From the NCBI GenBank assembly GCA_002167845.2, contig NHBO02000079.1, positions 5,838-46,792 on the forward strand: a DNA stretch of 40,955 nucleotides, in the 5' to 3' direction. The stretch is from Phycisphaera sp. TMED9. Lineage in GTDB: Bacteria; Planctomycetota; Phycisphaerae; Phycisphaerales; SM1A02. This document shows positions 8,164 through 16,941 of the stretch, one piece after another (the stretch's first letter is position 1; each line of letters opens with the position of its first letter). A model generated the notes under the pieces. The model had not been told where the DNA came from and made no database searches. It saw nothing but the letters and a program-made list of their open reading frames with translations. The position numbers and the translations under genes were made by a program.

Positions 8164-9330
8164 ATGCACATCACCATCGTGCTGGGACCATTCAAGCCAC
8201 CGCCGCCCGCGCCCAGCGGTGCGATCGAGAAGGTGTGGTGGCGGCTGGCCGCCACATTCGCTCGCCGCGGGCACCCCACCACGGTCGTCGGCCCGGATCA
8301 CCCCGATCTGCCACGAGGCGACTCGATCGACGGCATCAGATTCGTGCGTCTCCCCCTTCTCGACCGCGGATCCAGCGTCAAGATGGACATCGTCCGCGAC
8401 TTCGCGTGGTCCAGATCCGCACGACGCCTCCTCCCCCACGCCGATGTGACCGTCACCAACTGCTTCTGGCTGCCGTGGATCCTGCGGTCCGCCCGCCGTC
8501 GCAAAAAGGCCGGCATCGGCGTGCTCAACATGCATGTGCAGCGATTTCCCAAGGGCCAGATGTTCCTCTATGGGGGGGTCGATCGGATCTCGACCGTGTC
8601 ACAGGCCATCGTGGATGGCATCGCCGGCGAACGCCCTGCGTTGGCCGAACGGATCTCGCTGATCGGAAACCCCGTGGATCTCGAGGTCTTCCACCCCCTC
8701 GAAGACCGGAAAGATCCGTCCTCCGATCGACCGGTGCGCATTCTCTACACCGGGCGCATTCATCCGGAGAAGGGCCTGCACCTGCTGGTCGAAGCCTGGC
8801 AACGCCTGCTGGCTCGCGGACGTGACTTCCAACTCCGCCTGGTCGGACCCTCCGGACAGGGCGATGGCGGTGGCGGACCCGACTACGTTCGCCGCTTGAT
8901 GGATCTGGCCGGCGACGCGCCCTTGGAACTTCCCGGGGGGGTTTCAGATCCCACCGCCCTGGCTGACGAGCTTCGAGACGCGGACCTCTATTGCTATCCG
9001 TCGATCGCGGCGAAGGGCGAAGCCTCCCCGGTGGCTCCGCTGGAAGCCATGGCGTGTGGTCTGCCCCCCGTGGTCGCGGACCTTCCTCAGTATTCGGCCT
9101 ACATTCAGAACGATCGAACCGGGCTCGTATTCACCAGAGGCGACGGCGAGGTCGACTCCCTTACCGGGGCGTTGGAACGCCTTTCTGACGATCCGGCACT
9201 GCGTCAGCGACTTTCCGCGGCGGCGATCACCGCTGCCAGCCGATACGGAATCGAGGAGATCGCAGACGCGTATCTCGAGGATTTCCAGGAGTCCATCGAC
9301 GACCTTCGGAAAGGACGGCACCGATCGTGA
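8164..9330 (+). CDS. Glycosyltransferase family 4 (GT-B)
   Basis: A 388-residue GT-B enzyme. The N-terminal domain starts with an MHITIVLGPF strand and a Gly-containing acceptor loop (PSGAIEKVWWRL). The C-terminal domain has LYTGRIHPEKGLHLLVEAW and the E-x7-E motif (GEASPVAPLEAMACG) that binds the donor nucleotide sugar. It should transfer a sugar from a nucleotide donor to a lipid-linked or glycan acceptor on the cytoplasmic face of the membrane. The start has GGAGG 10 nt upstream. Its stop overlaps the GTG of the acetyltransferase by 4 nt, so the pair is one operon at the edge of the exopolysaccharide locus. The sugar specificity cannot be told. Confidence 0.9.
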   Translation: MHITIVLGPFKPPPPAPSGAIEKVWWRLAATFARRGHPTTVVGPDHPDLPRGDSIDGIRFVRLPLLDRGSSVKMDIVRDFAWSRSARRLLPHADVTVTNCFWLPWILRSARRRKKAGIGVLNMHVQRFPKGQMFLYGGVDRISTVSQAIVDGIAGERPALAERISLIGNPVDLEVFHPLEDRKDPSSDRPVRILYTGRIHPEKGLHLLVEAWQRLLARGRDFQLRLVGPSGQGDGGGGPDYVRRLMDLAGDAPLELPGGVSDPTALADELRDADLYCYPSIAAKGEASPVAPLEAMACGLPPVVADLPQYSAYIQNDRTGLVFTRGDGEVDSLTGALERLSDDPALRQRLSAAAITAASRYGIEEIADAYLEDFQESIDDLRKGRHRS

Positions 9331-9935
9331 GCACTCGCCCCAAGGACAGGCTCCACCGGAAGCAGGCGGATCAGGCCAGCGCCTACGCCAGCCCATGGTC
9401 GTTCCGCGAGCGCCTCGGCGTGGCCTTCTTCGCCATCATGTGGACGTTGACCTGTCGCTGGACGCCGAATCCCCTCAATCGATGGCGGCTGCTCATCCTT
9501 CGACTCTTCGGTTGCCGAATCCAGGGGCGACCCTACGTCGCCGCATCCTGTCGGATCCGAGTCCCATGGCAGTTGGAACTGCATGATCGCGCCTGCCTCG
9601 GACCCGACAGCGAGGTCTACAACCTCGGCGAATGCATTCTCCGCGCACGGTGCACGATCGCCCAAGGCACGTACCTCTGCGGGGGAAGCCACGATCTGTC
9701 CGTCCCGGCCCTGCCGCTCATCGTCGGCCCCATCGACGTCGGCGAAGACGCCTTCATCGGAGCGAGGTCGTTCATCATGCCCGGCGTCACGATCGGCCAG
9801 GGCGCGGTGATCGGCGCCGCCGGAGTGGCGGTCAGAGATGCGAAGCCCTGGACCGTGACGGTCGGGAATCCCGGCAGAGAGATCGCGATGCGGAAGTTCG
9901 AGGCGTCTCCGTCGGAATCGGAAACGACCAGCTGA
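9327..9935 (+). CDS. WcaF-like acetyltransferase (left-handed beta-helix)
   Basis: A 202-residue protein with imperfect hexapeptide repeats in the C-terminal half (IDVGEDAFIGARSFIMPGVTIGQGAVIGAAGV), giving the trimeric beta-helix of acyl-CoA O-acetyltransferases. The N-terminal part (FFAIMWTLTCRWTPNPLNRWRLLILRLFG) matches the WcaF/colanic-acid subgroup. It probably O-acetylates a sugar of the exopolysaccharide. The start is GTG in a 4-nt GTGA overlap with the upstream glycosyltransferase. It ends exactly where the convergent double glycosyltransferase ends, leaving no intergenic sequence. Confidence 0.88.
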   Translation: MSTRPKDRLHRKQADQASAYASPWSFRERLGVAFFAIMWTLTCRWTPNPLNRWRLLILRLFGCRIQGRPYVAASCRIRVPWQLELHDRACLGPDSEVYNLGECILRARCTIAQGTYLCGGSHDLSVPALPLIVGPIDVGEDAFIGARSFIMPGVTIGQGAVIGAAGVAVRDAKPWTVTVGNPGREIAMRKFEASPSESETTS

Positions 9936-11663
9936 TCATCCCACCGACGGCGGGGGTTCGTCCCGGGCGTTCTCGAGTTCGATGATCTTCAGGCGGATCT
10001 GGAAGAAGTAGATCCACTTGAGCAACGCGAAGCCGAACCCCGGGAAGCCGTCCAACAGGCCGAAGCGAAGGAAGTAACTCACCAGGAAGTAGCCGGGAGC
10101 CAGCCACCATCGGCGGATGGCGCCGTACTTCCATCGCTGTCGTCTCGTGAAGTAGGACTGGCCGGCGCCCCCGTCCTCCACCAGCTTCGAGTATCGCTTC
10201 GCCTCCCAGGACGAGTACTCGTTGTGCTTGCTGATGTAGGACTCGAGGCCCTTGTAGTCATCGTGGTCGATCGAAGCCGCGATCTTTCCGGTGCTTCCCT
10301 GCAGCACCGGATGCTCGTGCACTTCCATGTCGAGATGACTCCATCGTTCCTCATCGATGCGTTCGTATTCGCCGCTGCCCGTTCGGATCAGCGCCAGCTT
10401 CGTGAACGCGGTGCCGTGACGCAGGTATCGACCCATGAAGTAGTTGTGGTACGAGAGCCACATTCCGTCATGCGGCGTCTCCGGCAAGCGGGCCGCCAGT
10501 TCGTCACAGAAGTCCTCGGTGACGTACTCGTCGGCATCGAGGAAGAGGATCCATGGCGTGTCGAACTCATGGTTCCGGAGAACCCAGTTCCGCTTCTTTG
10601 GGAACTGCCCGTTCCAACGGAAGTCGACGACTTCCGCCCCGTGCTCCGCGGCGATCTCGCACGTCCGATCGGTACTTCCGGAATCGACCACCACCACCTT
10701 CGCGAATCGGCCGAGTCGACTCAGGCACGCGGGAAGGTTCTTTTCTTCGTTCAGGACGGGGACCACGACGGTGACCGGAAGATCCTTGCTGGGAAGCGCG
10801 GGGTCCATCGGTTTCGGAAGCCGCGGTGCCCGGTTCAGTCGAAGCTCTCGGATCTTCAGCGAGATGAGAAACTCGTAGGCACTGATGAACAGGCTGAATC
10901 GAAGCCCCGTGGAACCATCGAGAAAACCTCGTCGCCACACGTACATGTAGAGAAAGCGAAAGAGCCAGGGCGCAGGAAGAAGGTGATAGATCTTCTGCTT
11001 GAACCAGCGTCGTCGCTGAAGTGCATTCCCGAAGAAACTCGACTCGAGACCCGAAGCCGGCGGGCCCGCGGCCTCACGACCGCGGAGAATCTCCTGCGCC
11101 TCGAGGCTCGAATAGCTGTTGTGTTTCGCGATCGAGTGTTCCATGCCCCGACGATCGTCATGGATCATCGGCTCTTCGAGATACGCGACCTCGCCGTCCA
11201 CCACCATGTGTTCGTGGACCGCCCGGTCTTCGTATTGCGCCGTCCCTCGCTTGAAGAGCCTCAGATTCCAACTCGGGAAGTATCCGCAGTTCCGGATCGG
11301 GCGATTGAGGAAGTAGAAGAGCCGGTTCAGGTAGAACGCCGACTCGGGGACCTCGTCGACGCCCTTGGCCAGGACCGCTTCGATCTCCGCGCGAAGTGCG
11401 GGCGTCACCACTTCGTCGGCGTCGATGATCAGCGTCCAGTCTGCCTCGAACGGGAGATTGTTCAACGCCCAGTTCTTCTGTGCCGCATACCCCGCCCAGT
11501 CATGGTGGACGAACTGCGCCTCGGTCGACTCCACGATCTCCCTGGTTCGATCGGTCGATCCACTGTCGACGACGAAGATCTTCCGCGTCCATCCGTGGAG
11601 TGCTGCGAGGCAGAAACCGATGTTGGCTTCTTCGTTCTTGGTGATGATCAGGACGTCGATCAA
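9936..11663 (-). CDS. Fused tandem glycosyltransferase family 2 protein (two GT2 domains)
   Basis: A 575-residue protein made of two copies of the same module. Each copy has a GT-A start (LIITKNEEANI; VVPVLNEEKNLP), the VVDSGSTDRT loop, an Asp-Ala-Asp metal motif (LIIDADEVV; LFLDADEYV), an HEH/HDD segment, and a tail with LDG and membrane-associating helices. The modules resemble the WaaE/KdtX group of core glycosyltransferases. The open frame reaches 11816, but the true start is most likely TTG at 11661-11663: it overlaps the deacetylase stop as TTGA and has GGAG seven bases upstream. It is the last gene of the fcl operon. It probably adds two sugars in sequence; the specificity is unknown. 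Confidence 0.9.
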   Translation of the reverse strand: MIDVLIITKNEEANIGFCLAALHGWTRKIFVVDSGSTDRTREIVESTEAQFVHHDWAGYAAQKNWALNNLPFEADWTLIIDADEVVTPALRAEIEAVLAKGVDEVPESAFYLNRLFYFLNRPIRNCGYFPSWNLRLFKRGTAQYEDRAVHEHMVVDGEVAYLEEPMIHDDRRGMEHSIAKHNSYSSLEAQEILRGREAAGPPASGLESSFFGNALQRRRWFKQKIYHLLPAPWLFRFLYMYVWRRGFLDGSTGLRFSLFISAYEFLISLKIRELRLNRAPRLPKPMDPALPSKDLPVTVVVPVLNEEKNLPACLSRLGRFAKVVVVDSGSTDRTCEIAAEHGAEVVDFRWNGQFPKKRNWVLRNHEFDTPWILFLDADEYVTEDFCDELAARLPETPHDGMWLSYHNYFMGRYLRHGTAFTKLALIRTGSGEYERIDEERWSHLDMEVHEHPVLQGSTGKIAASIDHDDYKGLESYISKHNEYSSWEAKRYSKLVEDGGAGQSYFTRRQRWKYGAIRRWWLAPGYFLVSYFLRFGLLDGFPGFGFALLKWIYFFQIRLKIIELENARDEPPPSVG

Positions 11664-12568
11664 GCGATCTCCAGGTCTGGGAAGCTCTGGGACATCACCG
11701 TACCGCAGGAGGCGAATCGATACCGCGAGAGAATCGAGTGAAGTTTCGCCGCGGTGCTCGAGAGCCCCACGTAACACTTGAACCGTCTGGATGCGGACAT
11801 CTCGACCACCGGACAATCCGGCGCGAAGTCACGCGGGTGGAGGTAGACCACACCGGGAATCCCTCGGCGGTTGAGCGCGCTGAATCCACGATGAATGACC
11901 CAGGCGGGGAAGAGTCGCAGGTAACCACCTCCGGAGAAGCCGACCCGCTTCGGGCCGACTCGCATCAGACTCATCGGAAGTTCCGGCATGCCCCGCCCCG
12001 AGGGGGCCGCCGTGAACAGGTGCGGCGTCTCCGCACAGGGATAACCGCCGTTCTCTCTCGCCACGGGGAACAGGCTCGCGTCGTATCGAAGTCCGGCATC
12101 CAGAAGAACGTCGAACGCCCATTCGGTCCCCGGAGTGATCGAGAAGCTCGGCGCCCGGAACGAGGTCACCTTGGCGCCTCCGGCATCCTCGATCACCTTG
12201 ATCGAGCGGAGCAGGTCCTCCCGGAAAGTCGCTTCGTCGAGATCGCACACCTTGCGATGCCAGTAGGAGTGCGTCCCGATCTCGTGCCCCGCCTCGACGA
12301 CGCGTCGAACCAGCGCGGGATACCGCTCGGCGATCCATCCGAGAAAGTAGAACGTCGCCTTCGCGTCGTGCTGGGCGCAGATGTCCAGGATCTCTTCGGT
12401 TCGATGCTCGACGATCGAGGGGAACGTGCTCCACTGCTCGGGATCGGAAACCGCGTCGATCTCGACGAGGTGGAACCAGTCCTCGATGTCGAAACTCAGC
12501 GCGTTCACCACCTCGCCTGCCGAAGCGGGCGAAGCATCATGCGGAGATTCGTTCGGGTCTCGAGTCAT
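11660..12568 (-). CDS. Polysaccharide deacetylase of the XrtA/PEP-CTERM-associated (DUF3473) type
   Basis: The NodB-fold domain shows the catalytic Asp motif (SFDIEDWFH), the zinc-binding motif (GTHSYWH), SFRAPSFSITPG, and DASLFP. The C-terminal extension (GGGYLRLFPAWVIHRG, YLHPRDF, FKCYVGLSSTAAKLHSILSRYRF) is that of the DUF3473 subfamily found with exosortase XrtA loci. It should remove N-acetyl groups from an amino sugar of the exopolysaccharide. The frame also opens at a TTG at 12586; I prefer the ATG at 12566-12568 (302 residues) but neither has a strong ribosome binding site. Its stop overlaps the TTG start of the double GT2. No exosortase gene is in the window. Confidence 0.88.
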   Translation of the reverse strand: MTRDPNESPHDASPASAGEVVNALSFDIEDWFHLVEIDAVSDPEQWSTFPSIVEHRTEEILDICAQHDAKATFYFLGWIAERYPALVRRVVEAGHEIGTHSYWHRKVCDLDEATFREDLLRSIKVIEDAGGAKVTSFRAPSFSITPGTEWAFDVLLDAGLRYDASLFPVARENGGYPCAETPHLFTAAPSGRGMPELPMSLMRVGPKRVGFSGGGYLRLFPAWVIHRGFSALNRRGIPGVVYLHPRDFAPDCPVVEMSASRRFKCYVGLSSTAAKLHSILSRYRFASCGTVMSQSFPDLEIA

Positions 12569-12605
12569 CTGATCAGGAAGATCCAAAGTCGTGGCCGGCC
12601 TCGTC

Positions 12606-13394
12606 TCACACGAGCCGATGACCTTTTTCTCTCAGTCTCCGAAGATCCTCGGAAGTCGGCATCGAGAAGTGCGTCGACTCCTCTGCAGGGTTCGGAATCA
12701 GTGGCGGATCACCGGCTTCCACCAGTCGAACGCACTCGAGAATGGCCTCCGCGGCCAGATCCTTGGATCGGGCCATGACGTCCTCGAGTGAGTCCCATGG
12801 ATTGAGACGGTAGCGCTTCTGCACCAGAATCGGCCCGTTGTCGAGCTTGGCATCGACGAAATGCACGGACACGCCGCCTTCCTTCTCACCATTGGCGAGG
12901 GTCCAGAAACTCGGCATCAGACCGCGGTACTTCGGCAACAGCGCCCCGTGGCAGTTCACGATCCCCTTCGGCGTCTGCTCCCGAAGCTTCTTCTTGTACA
13001 ACTGGGTGCCCGAGATGGAGAGGATGAAATCAACCTTCTTCTCACGAAGATGCGCGAGGAACGCTTCGCTGTTGACGTCGACCGCTTCGGTGACTTCGAC
13101 GCCGTACTTCTTCGCGACGGCACGCACCGAATGGCACCGCTTCGTCGATCCAAGCCAGTCGTTCTCGACCTTGCCCAGAATCTTCTTGATCAGGTACTTC
13201 CGAAGCTTCCATTGGAAATAGCCGAACCCGTAGAGCCGCCGAAGATCCATCGCCGTCTGAAAGACCGTTCGCTTTCCTTGTGCGACGCTCTGGATGTTCA
13301 CGCCCGCAGTGGTGTCGTGATGATCGCGAAGGTACTTGTCGAGGACCTTCGGAAGCAGGAAGGGCTCGTTCTGGATGAAGACGTACTTGATCAC
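12606..13394 (-). CDS. Formyltransferase family protein (possible sugar N-formyltransferase)
   Basis: A 262-residue protein with the formyltransferase core: Asn-Cys-His followed by GALLPKYRG (the usual N-x-H-x-SLLP-x3-G) and HFVDAKLDNGPI, giving the Asn/His/Asp triad that uses 10-formyl-tetrahydrofolate. The C-terminal OB-fold of true methionyl-tRNA formyltransferase is missing, and about 85 N-terminal residues precede the core folate-binding part in an unusual form (YFQWKLRKYLIKKILGK). With glycosyltransferases on both sides, a role in N-formylating an amino sugar is more likely than initiator tRNA formylation. The start is GTG in a 4-nt overlap with the upstream GT4. Confidence 0.82.
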   Translation of the reverse strand: MIKYVFIQNEPFLLPKVLDKYLRDHHDTTAGVNIQSVAQGKRTVFQTAMDLRRLYGFGYFQWKLRKYLIKKILGKVENDWLGSTKRCHSVRAVAKKYGVEVTEAVDVNSEAFLAHLREKKVDFILSISGTQLYKKKLREQTPKGIVNCHGALLPKYRGLMPSFWTLANGEKEGGVSVHFVDAKLDNGPILVQKRYRLNPWDSLEDVMARSKDLAAEAILECVRLVEAGDPPLIPNPAEESTHFSMPTSEDLRRLREKGHRLV

Positions 13395-14644
13395 GCGTCT
13401 GGGCTCCCACTGGGTTTCGGATCGCCGGCGTCACCGGCGAGTTCTTCGAGCAGTTTCCGCCACGCCGTGAGGCGATGAACCGCGCCGTGCTCTTCGACGA
13501 GGGCGAGCCTGGCCAGTTCGCCGGCGTGCCGGCAGGATCCGGGATCGTCGGCATATCCACGGATGATCGAAATCAACGAGTCGACGTCGCCCTGCCTCAC
13601 CGAAGCGCCGCACTCGTTCTCGACGATGACCCGTGATATCTCACTTCGCTCATTTCCGATGAAGATCGCCGGCCGCCCGGCGGCCAGAATCCCGAAGAGC
13701 TTGCTCGGAACCATGATCCCCTCCACGCCTTCGAGAAGACTGACCAGATGGGCGTCGGCGGCGCTGAGCAATTCGTCGAGGCGTTCGCGTGGTTGATACG
13801 GGGCGATCACGCAGCTCGACTCGAGGCCGTGTTCGTGAACGAACCGCTCGACCTGTTCCTTCTTCTTTCCCCCGCCGACGAACGCGAACCGAATTCGATC
13901 GTCGTTTCTCAATTCACGGGCGGCAGCCAGAAAGGTGTCGACGTCGTGTCCGATGCCGAAGTTCCCGGAGTACATGATCAGCGTGCGATCACCCACACCC
14001 CATTCCCGGCGATACGGATTCTCTTCACGAGGAACCGGCTTGACCTCTTCCTGATCGCTCCAGACGCCGATCATGCGAATGCGATCCTCGGGAACACCTT
14101 TGCTCCGCACGAGCTCGGCCATGCAGCGACCAAGTACCACGTCGGCATCAGCTGCCCGCAGGCAGGAACGATTCACTCGTTCGAAGAAACGACTTGCCAG
14201 CGATCCCGGACGCATCACGCCACAGGCGATCGGCAGATCCGGATAGAGGTCCATGACCCAGTAGACGCATCTGGTCCCCTTCACCATGCGGAGGATCCGT
14301 CCAACCATCGCGATGAACGGCGGCGTGGTGAAACAGATCACCACGTCGTGCCGGGGAAGCGTCAACGCCCGGATCATCGCCGCGAGATAGAAGAAGACGA
14401 AGTCCGCCACCCGGGCGAGAATGCTCGACTTCCCGAAGAAGGAGCGGCCGACCCGGTGGATCTCGATTCCATCGACGGTCTCATGGGAAGGGAGGGCGGC
14501 ACCCTTCTGGCCGTAGAGTGATCGGGAGGCGATCGCCGAAACTTCATGGCCGTGCCGAACCAGATCGCGCGCGAGATCATGACCGTGCTGCGCCGTCGCG
14601 GCGACATCGGGGAAAAAGACTTGGTTGATCAGAAGAACCCGCAT
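13391..14644 (-). CDS. Glycosyltransferase family 4 (WbuB-like)
   Basis: A 417-residue GT-B enzyme starting MRVLLINQVFFPDVAATAQHG, the N-terminal pattern of the WbuB/WcaI-like GT4 enzymes, with a hydrophobic patch (ADFVFFYLAAMIRAL) likely to touch the membrane. The donor domain has MYSGNFGIGHDVDTFL and a C-terminal segment GVEGIMVPSKLFGILAAGRPAI that takes the place of the classical E-x7-E. It probably adds a sugar to the undecaprenyl-linked repeat unit. It starts 4 nt after fcl and overlaps the formyltransferase by 4 nt, so it is tightly coupled in the operon. Linkage to GDP-fucose is possible from its position but not shown. Confidence 0.88.
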   Translation of the reverse strand: MRVLLINQVFFPDVAATAQHGHDLARDLVRHGHEVSAIASRSLYGQKGAALPSHETVDGIEIHRVGRSFFGKSSILARVADFVFFYLAAMIRALTLPRHDVVICFTTPPFIAMVGRILRMVKGTRCVYWVMDLYPDLPIACGVMRPGSLASRFFERVNRSCLRAADADVVLGRCMAELVRSKGVPEDRIRMIGVWSDQEEVKPVPREENPYRREWGVGDRTLIMYSGNFGIGHDVDTFLAAARELRNDDRIRFAFVGGGKKKEQVERFVHEHGLESSCVIAPYQPRERLDELLSAADAHLVSLLEGVEGIMVPSKLFGILAAGRPAIFIGNERSEISRVIVENECGASVRQGDVDSLISIIRGYADDPGSCRHAGELARLALVEEHGAVHRLTAWRKLLEELAGDAGDPKPSGSPDA

Positions 14645-14648
14645 GTCT

Positions 14649-15623
14649 TCAGTTCACCGTCTCTGATGCGATGATCTGCGACTGGTTCTCGCGATACCAC
14701 TCGATGGTGCGACGCAATCCCGTCTCGAAGTCGACCTGGGCCTTCCAATCCAGGACCTGCTCGGCGCGGCTCGTGTCGAGGCATCGACGTGGCTGTCCGT
14801 CCGGTTTGGTCGGATCCCAGCGGATCTCGCCCTCGAAGCCGGACAGGCGAGCGATCAACTCCACCAGGGACCGAATCGTGATTTCCATGCACGTGCCCAG
14901 ATTGATGGGCGTCGGGTCGTCGAGCACCTCGGCGGTGCGGACGAGCCCCGCGGCGCAGTCGTCCACGTAGAGAAACTCGCGGCTCGCCGACCCCGTTCCC
15001 CAGCATTCGATGTGATCCCGGCCCTCGTCGACCGCCGAGACGCACTTGCGGATCAACGCGGGGATCACGTGGCTCGTGTGAGGATGGAAGTTGTCAAACG
15101 GCCCGTACAGGTTGACGGGGAGGACGTAGGCCGAGGCAAGTCCGTACTGCCGGCGATAGCCATCGAGCATGACCATTGCCGCCTTCTTGGCGATGCCATA
15201 CGGGGCATTGGTCTCCTCGGGATACCCAGCCCAGAGATCTGCTTCCTTGAAAGGCACTGGTGTGAACTTCGGATAGGCGCAAATTGTGCCGACCTGTACG
15301 AACTTGAAGTCTGGATGAGCCTCGGCATGGATGCGAGCCTGCTCGATCAAGTGCAGGGACATCGCCATGTTGGCGAAGAAATACCGGCCTGGATTGTCTT
15401 GATTCGCCCCGATTCCACCAACTTCGGCGGCCAGATGAAGGACAAGATCCGGGTCGTGGTCCTTATAGAGGCGAATTGCGGCCTCTTCGTGGACGAGGTC
15501 GTAGTCCTTTTTGCGAGGAATCACGATCTCCCCGACGCCTCGCTCCTTGAGGGTCTGCTGTACCGCTCGCCCAAGGAAACCGGCTCCACCGGTGATGACG
15601 ACTTTCCTACCCTGAAGATCCAT
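14649..15623 (-). CDS. fcl: GDP-L-fucose synthase
   Basis: This short-chain dehydrogenase epimerises and reduces GDP-4-keto-6-deoxymannose, made by Gmd, to GDP-L-fucose with NADPH. It has the nucleotide motif GGAGFLG, the catalytic Tyr-x3-Lys (PYGIAKKAA), [20 protein letters not shown], and a C-terminal [11 protein letters not shown], all standard. The frame is open to 15887, but [13 protein letters not shown] with GGAGG upstream is the start, giving 324 residues. It begins a five-gene operon and is divergent from gmd, with about 250 bp between them holding the promoters. Confidence 0.95.
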   Translation of the reverse strand: MDLQGRKVVITGGAGFLGRAVQQTLKERGVGEIVIPRKKDYDLVHEEAAIRLYKDHDPDLVLHLAAEVGGIGANQDNPGRYFFANMAMSLHLIEQARIHAEAHPDFKFVQVGTICAYPKFTPVPFKEADLWAGYPEETNAPYGIAKKAAMVMLDGYRRQYGLASAYVLPVNLYGPFDNFHPHTSHVIPALIRKCVSAVDEGRDHIECWGTGSASREFLYVDDCAAGLVRTAEVLDDPTPINLGTCMEITIRSLVELIARLSGFEGEIRWDPTKPDGQPRRCLDTSRAEQVLDWKAQVDFETGLRRTIEWYRENQSQIIASETVN

Positions 15624-15875
15624 ACCGCCTCCGAATGACGTACCAGCCCTCACCCATCGATTCCCCTTAGTCATCGACCTTCCATCGGCCCAGAGTCGAT
15701 GAAACCCGCTGCTCGCGTGCAGAACGTCGGATTGAATTGAAAACCGATCCCGAGGATGCGGGAACTCCGCAAGCCTGAGCCTCGAAGGACCGATACTACC
15801 CTGCCCGCTCACCATGAGGCCCTGTTTCCTCATGGCCTGGCTTCCTACCGATCGCTGACGTTTCCGGAGCTCCAG

Positions 15876-16934
15876 ATGACAGATCAATCACCCCCACGAG
15901 CGCTCATCACCGGCATCACCGGACAAGACGGCAGTTACCTTGCGGAATTGCTCCTCGACAAGGGGTATGAGGTCCACGGCATCATCCGCCGATCCGCCAG
16001 TTTCAACACCGGCCGAATCGATCACATCTATCAGGATCCGCACGATCGCGGCATCCGACTCAAGCTCCACTATGGCGATCTCTCCGATTCCGCCAGCCTC
16101 ATGCGGCTGCTGCAGGACATCAACCCGCGCGAGGTCTACAACCTGGGCGCGCAAAGCCATGTGCGAGTGAGTTTCGACCAACCCGAATACACCGCCGACG
16201 TGGTGGGTACCGGCACCTTGCGACTTCTCGAAGCGATCAGAAACCAACAGGACCGTTCCGGGCAGAAGATCCGGTTCTATCAGGCCTCGAGTTCGGAGAT
16301 GTTCGGCAAGGTCCACGAAGTTCCGCAGCGGGAGACCACGCCGTTCCATCCGAGGTCACCCTATGGGTGCGCCAAGGTGTGCGCTCACTGGATGACGGTG
16401 AATTACCGCGAGAGCTACGACATGCACGCCTCGTGCGGGATCCTCTTCAATCACGAGAGCCCCAGACGCGGTGAGACCTTCGTCACCCGAAAGATCACCC
16501 GCGCGGTCGGTCGCATCAAGCTCGGACTCCAAGACAAGCTGTTCCTCGGCAATCTCGATGCCATGCGCGACTGGGGCTTCGCCGGTGACTACGTCGAAGC
16601 CATGTGGCTGATGCTCCAACAGCCCGATCCCGATGACTACGTCATCGCCACCGGCGAGATGATCTCCGTCCGTCGCTTCTGCGAGCTCTGTTTCGCGGAA
16701 GTCGGCCTCGATCCCGACGACTTCATCGAGATCGACCCTCGTTACTTCCGCCCCGCCGAAGTGGCGGAGTTGCTTGGCGATCCCACCAAGGCGAAGGAAA
16801 AGCTGAACTGGACTCCGAAGACCAACGTCGAGGAGCTCGCCAAGATGATGGTGGCGACGGACCTCGAGATCGCGAAGCGTGAGAAGACGCTGACCGACGC
16901 CGGCCACACCGTGGCCGCCCCGATGAACGACTGA
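15876..16934 (+). CDS. gmd: GDP-mannose 4,6-dehydratase
   Basis: Gmd converts GDP-D-mannose to GDP-4-keto-6-deoxymannose. The 352-residue protein starts with the nucleotide-binding motif [15 protein letters not shown], has the [15 protein letters not shown] substrate loop, the [10 protein letters not shown] segment, catalytic Tyr-x3-Lys ([12 protein letters not shown]), and the diagnostic [21 protein letters not shown] sits seven bases before the ATG; the frame extends 40 codons further up without homology. It is followed after 7 nt by the Wzy-like gene. With fcl on the other strand it makes GDP-L-fucose, although GDP-rhamnose or other 6-deoxyhexoses could branch from the same intermediate. 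Confidence 0.97.
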   Translation: MTDQSPPRALITGITGQDGSYLAELLLDKGYEVHGIIRRSASFNTGRIDHIYQDPHDRGIRLKLHYGDLSDSASLMRLLQDINPREVYNLGAQSHVRVSFDQPEYTADVVGTGTLRLLEAIRNQQDRSGQKIRFYQASSSEMFGKVHEVPQRETTPFHPRSPYGCAKVCAHWMTVNYRESYDMHASCGILFNHESPRRGETFVTRKITRAVGRIKLGLQDKLFLGNLDAMRDWGFAGDYVEAMWLMLQQPDPDDYVIATGEMISVRRFCELCFAEVGLDPDDFIEIDPRYFRPAEVAELLGDPTKAKEKLNWTPKTNVEELAKMMVATDLEIAKREKTLTDAGHTVAAPMND

Positions 16935-16941
16935 TCTTCAG

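Noticed and set aside
10224-11741. 505-codon plus-strand open frame
   Set aside because: Antisense to the double GT2 gene, which has clear catalytic motifs; the plus-strand translation has none.
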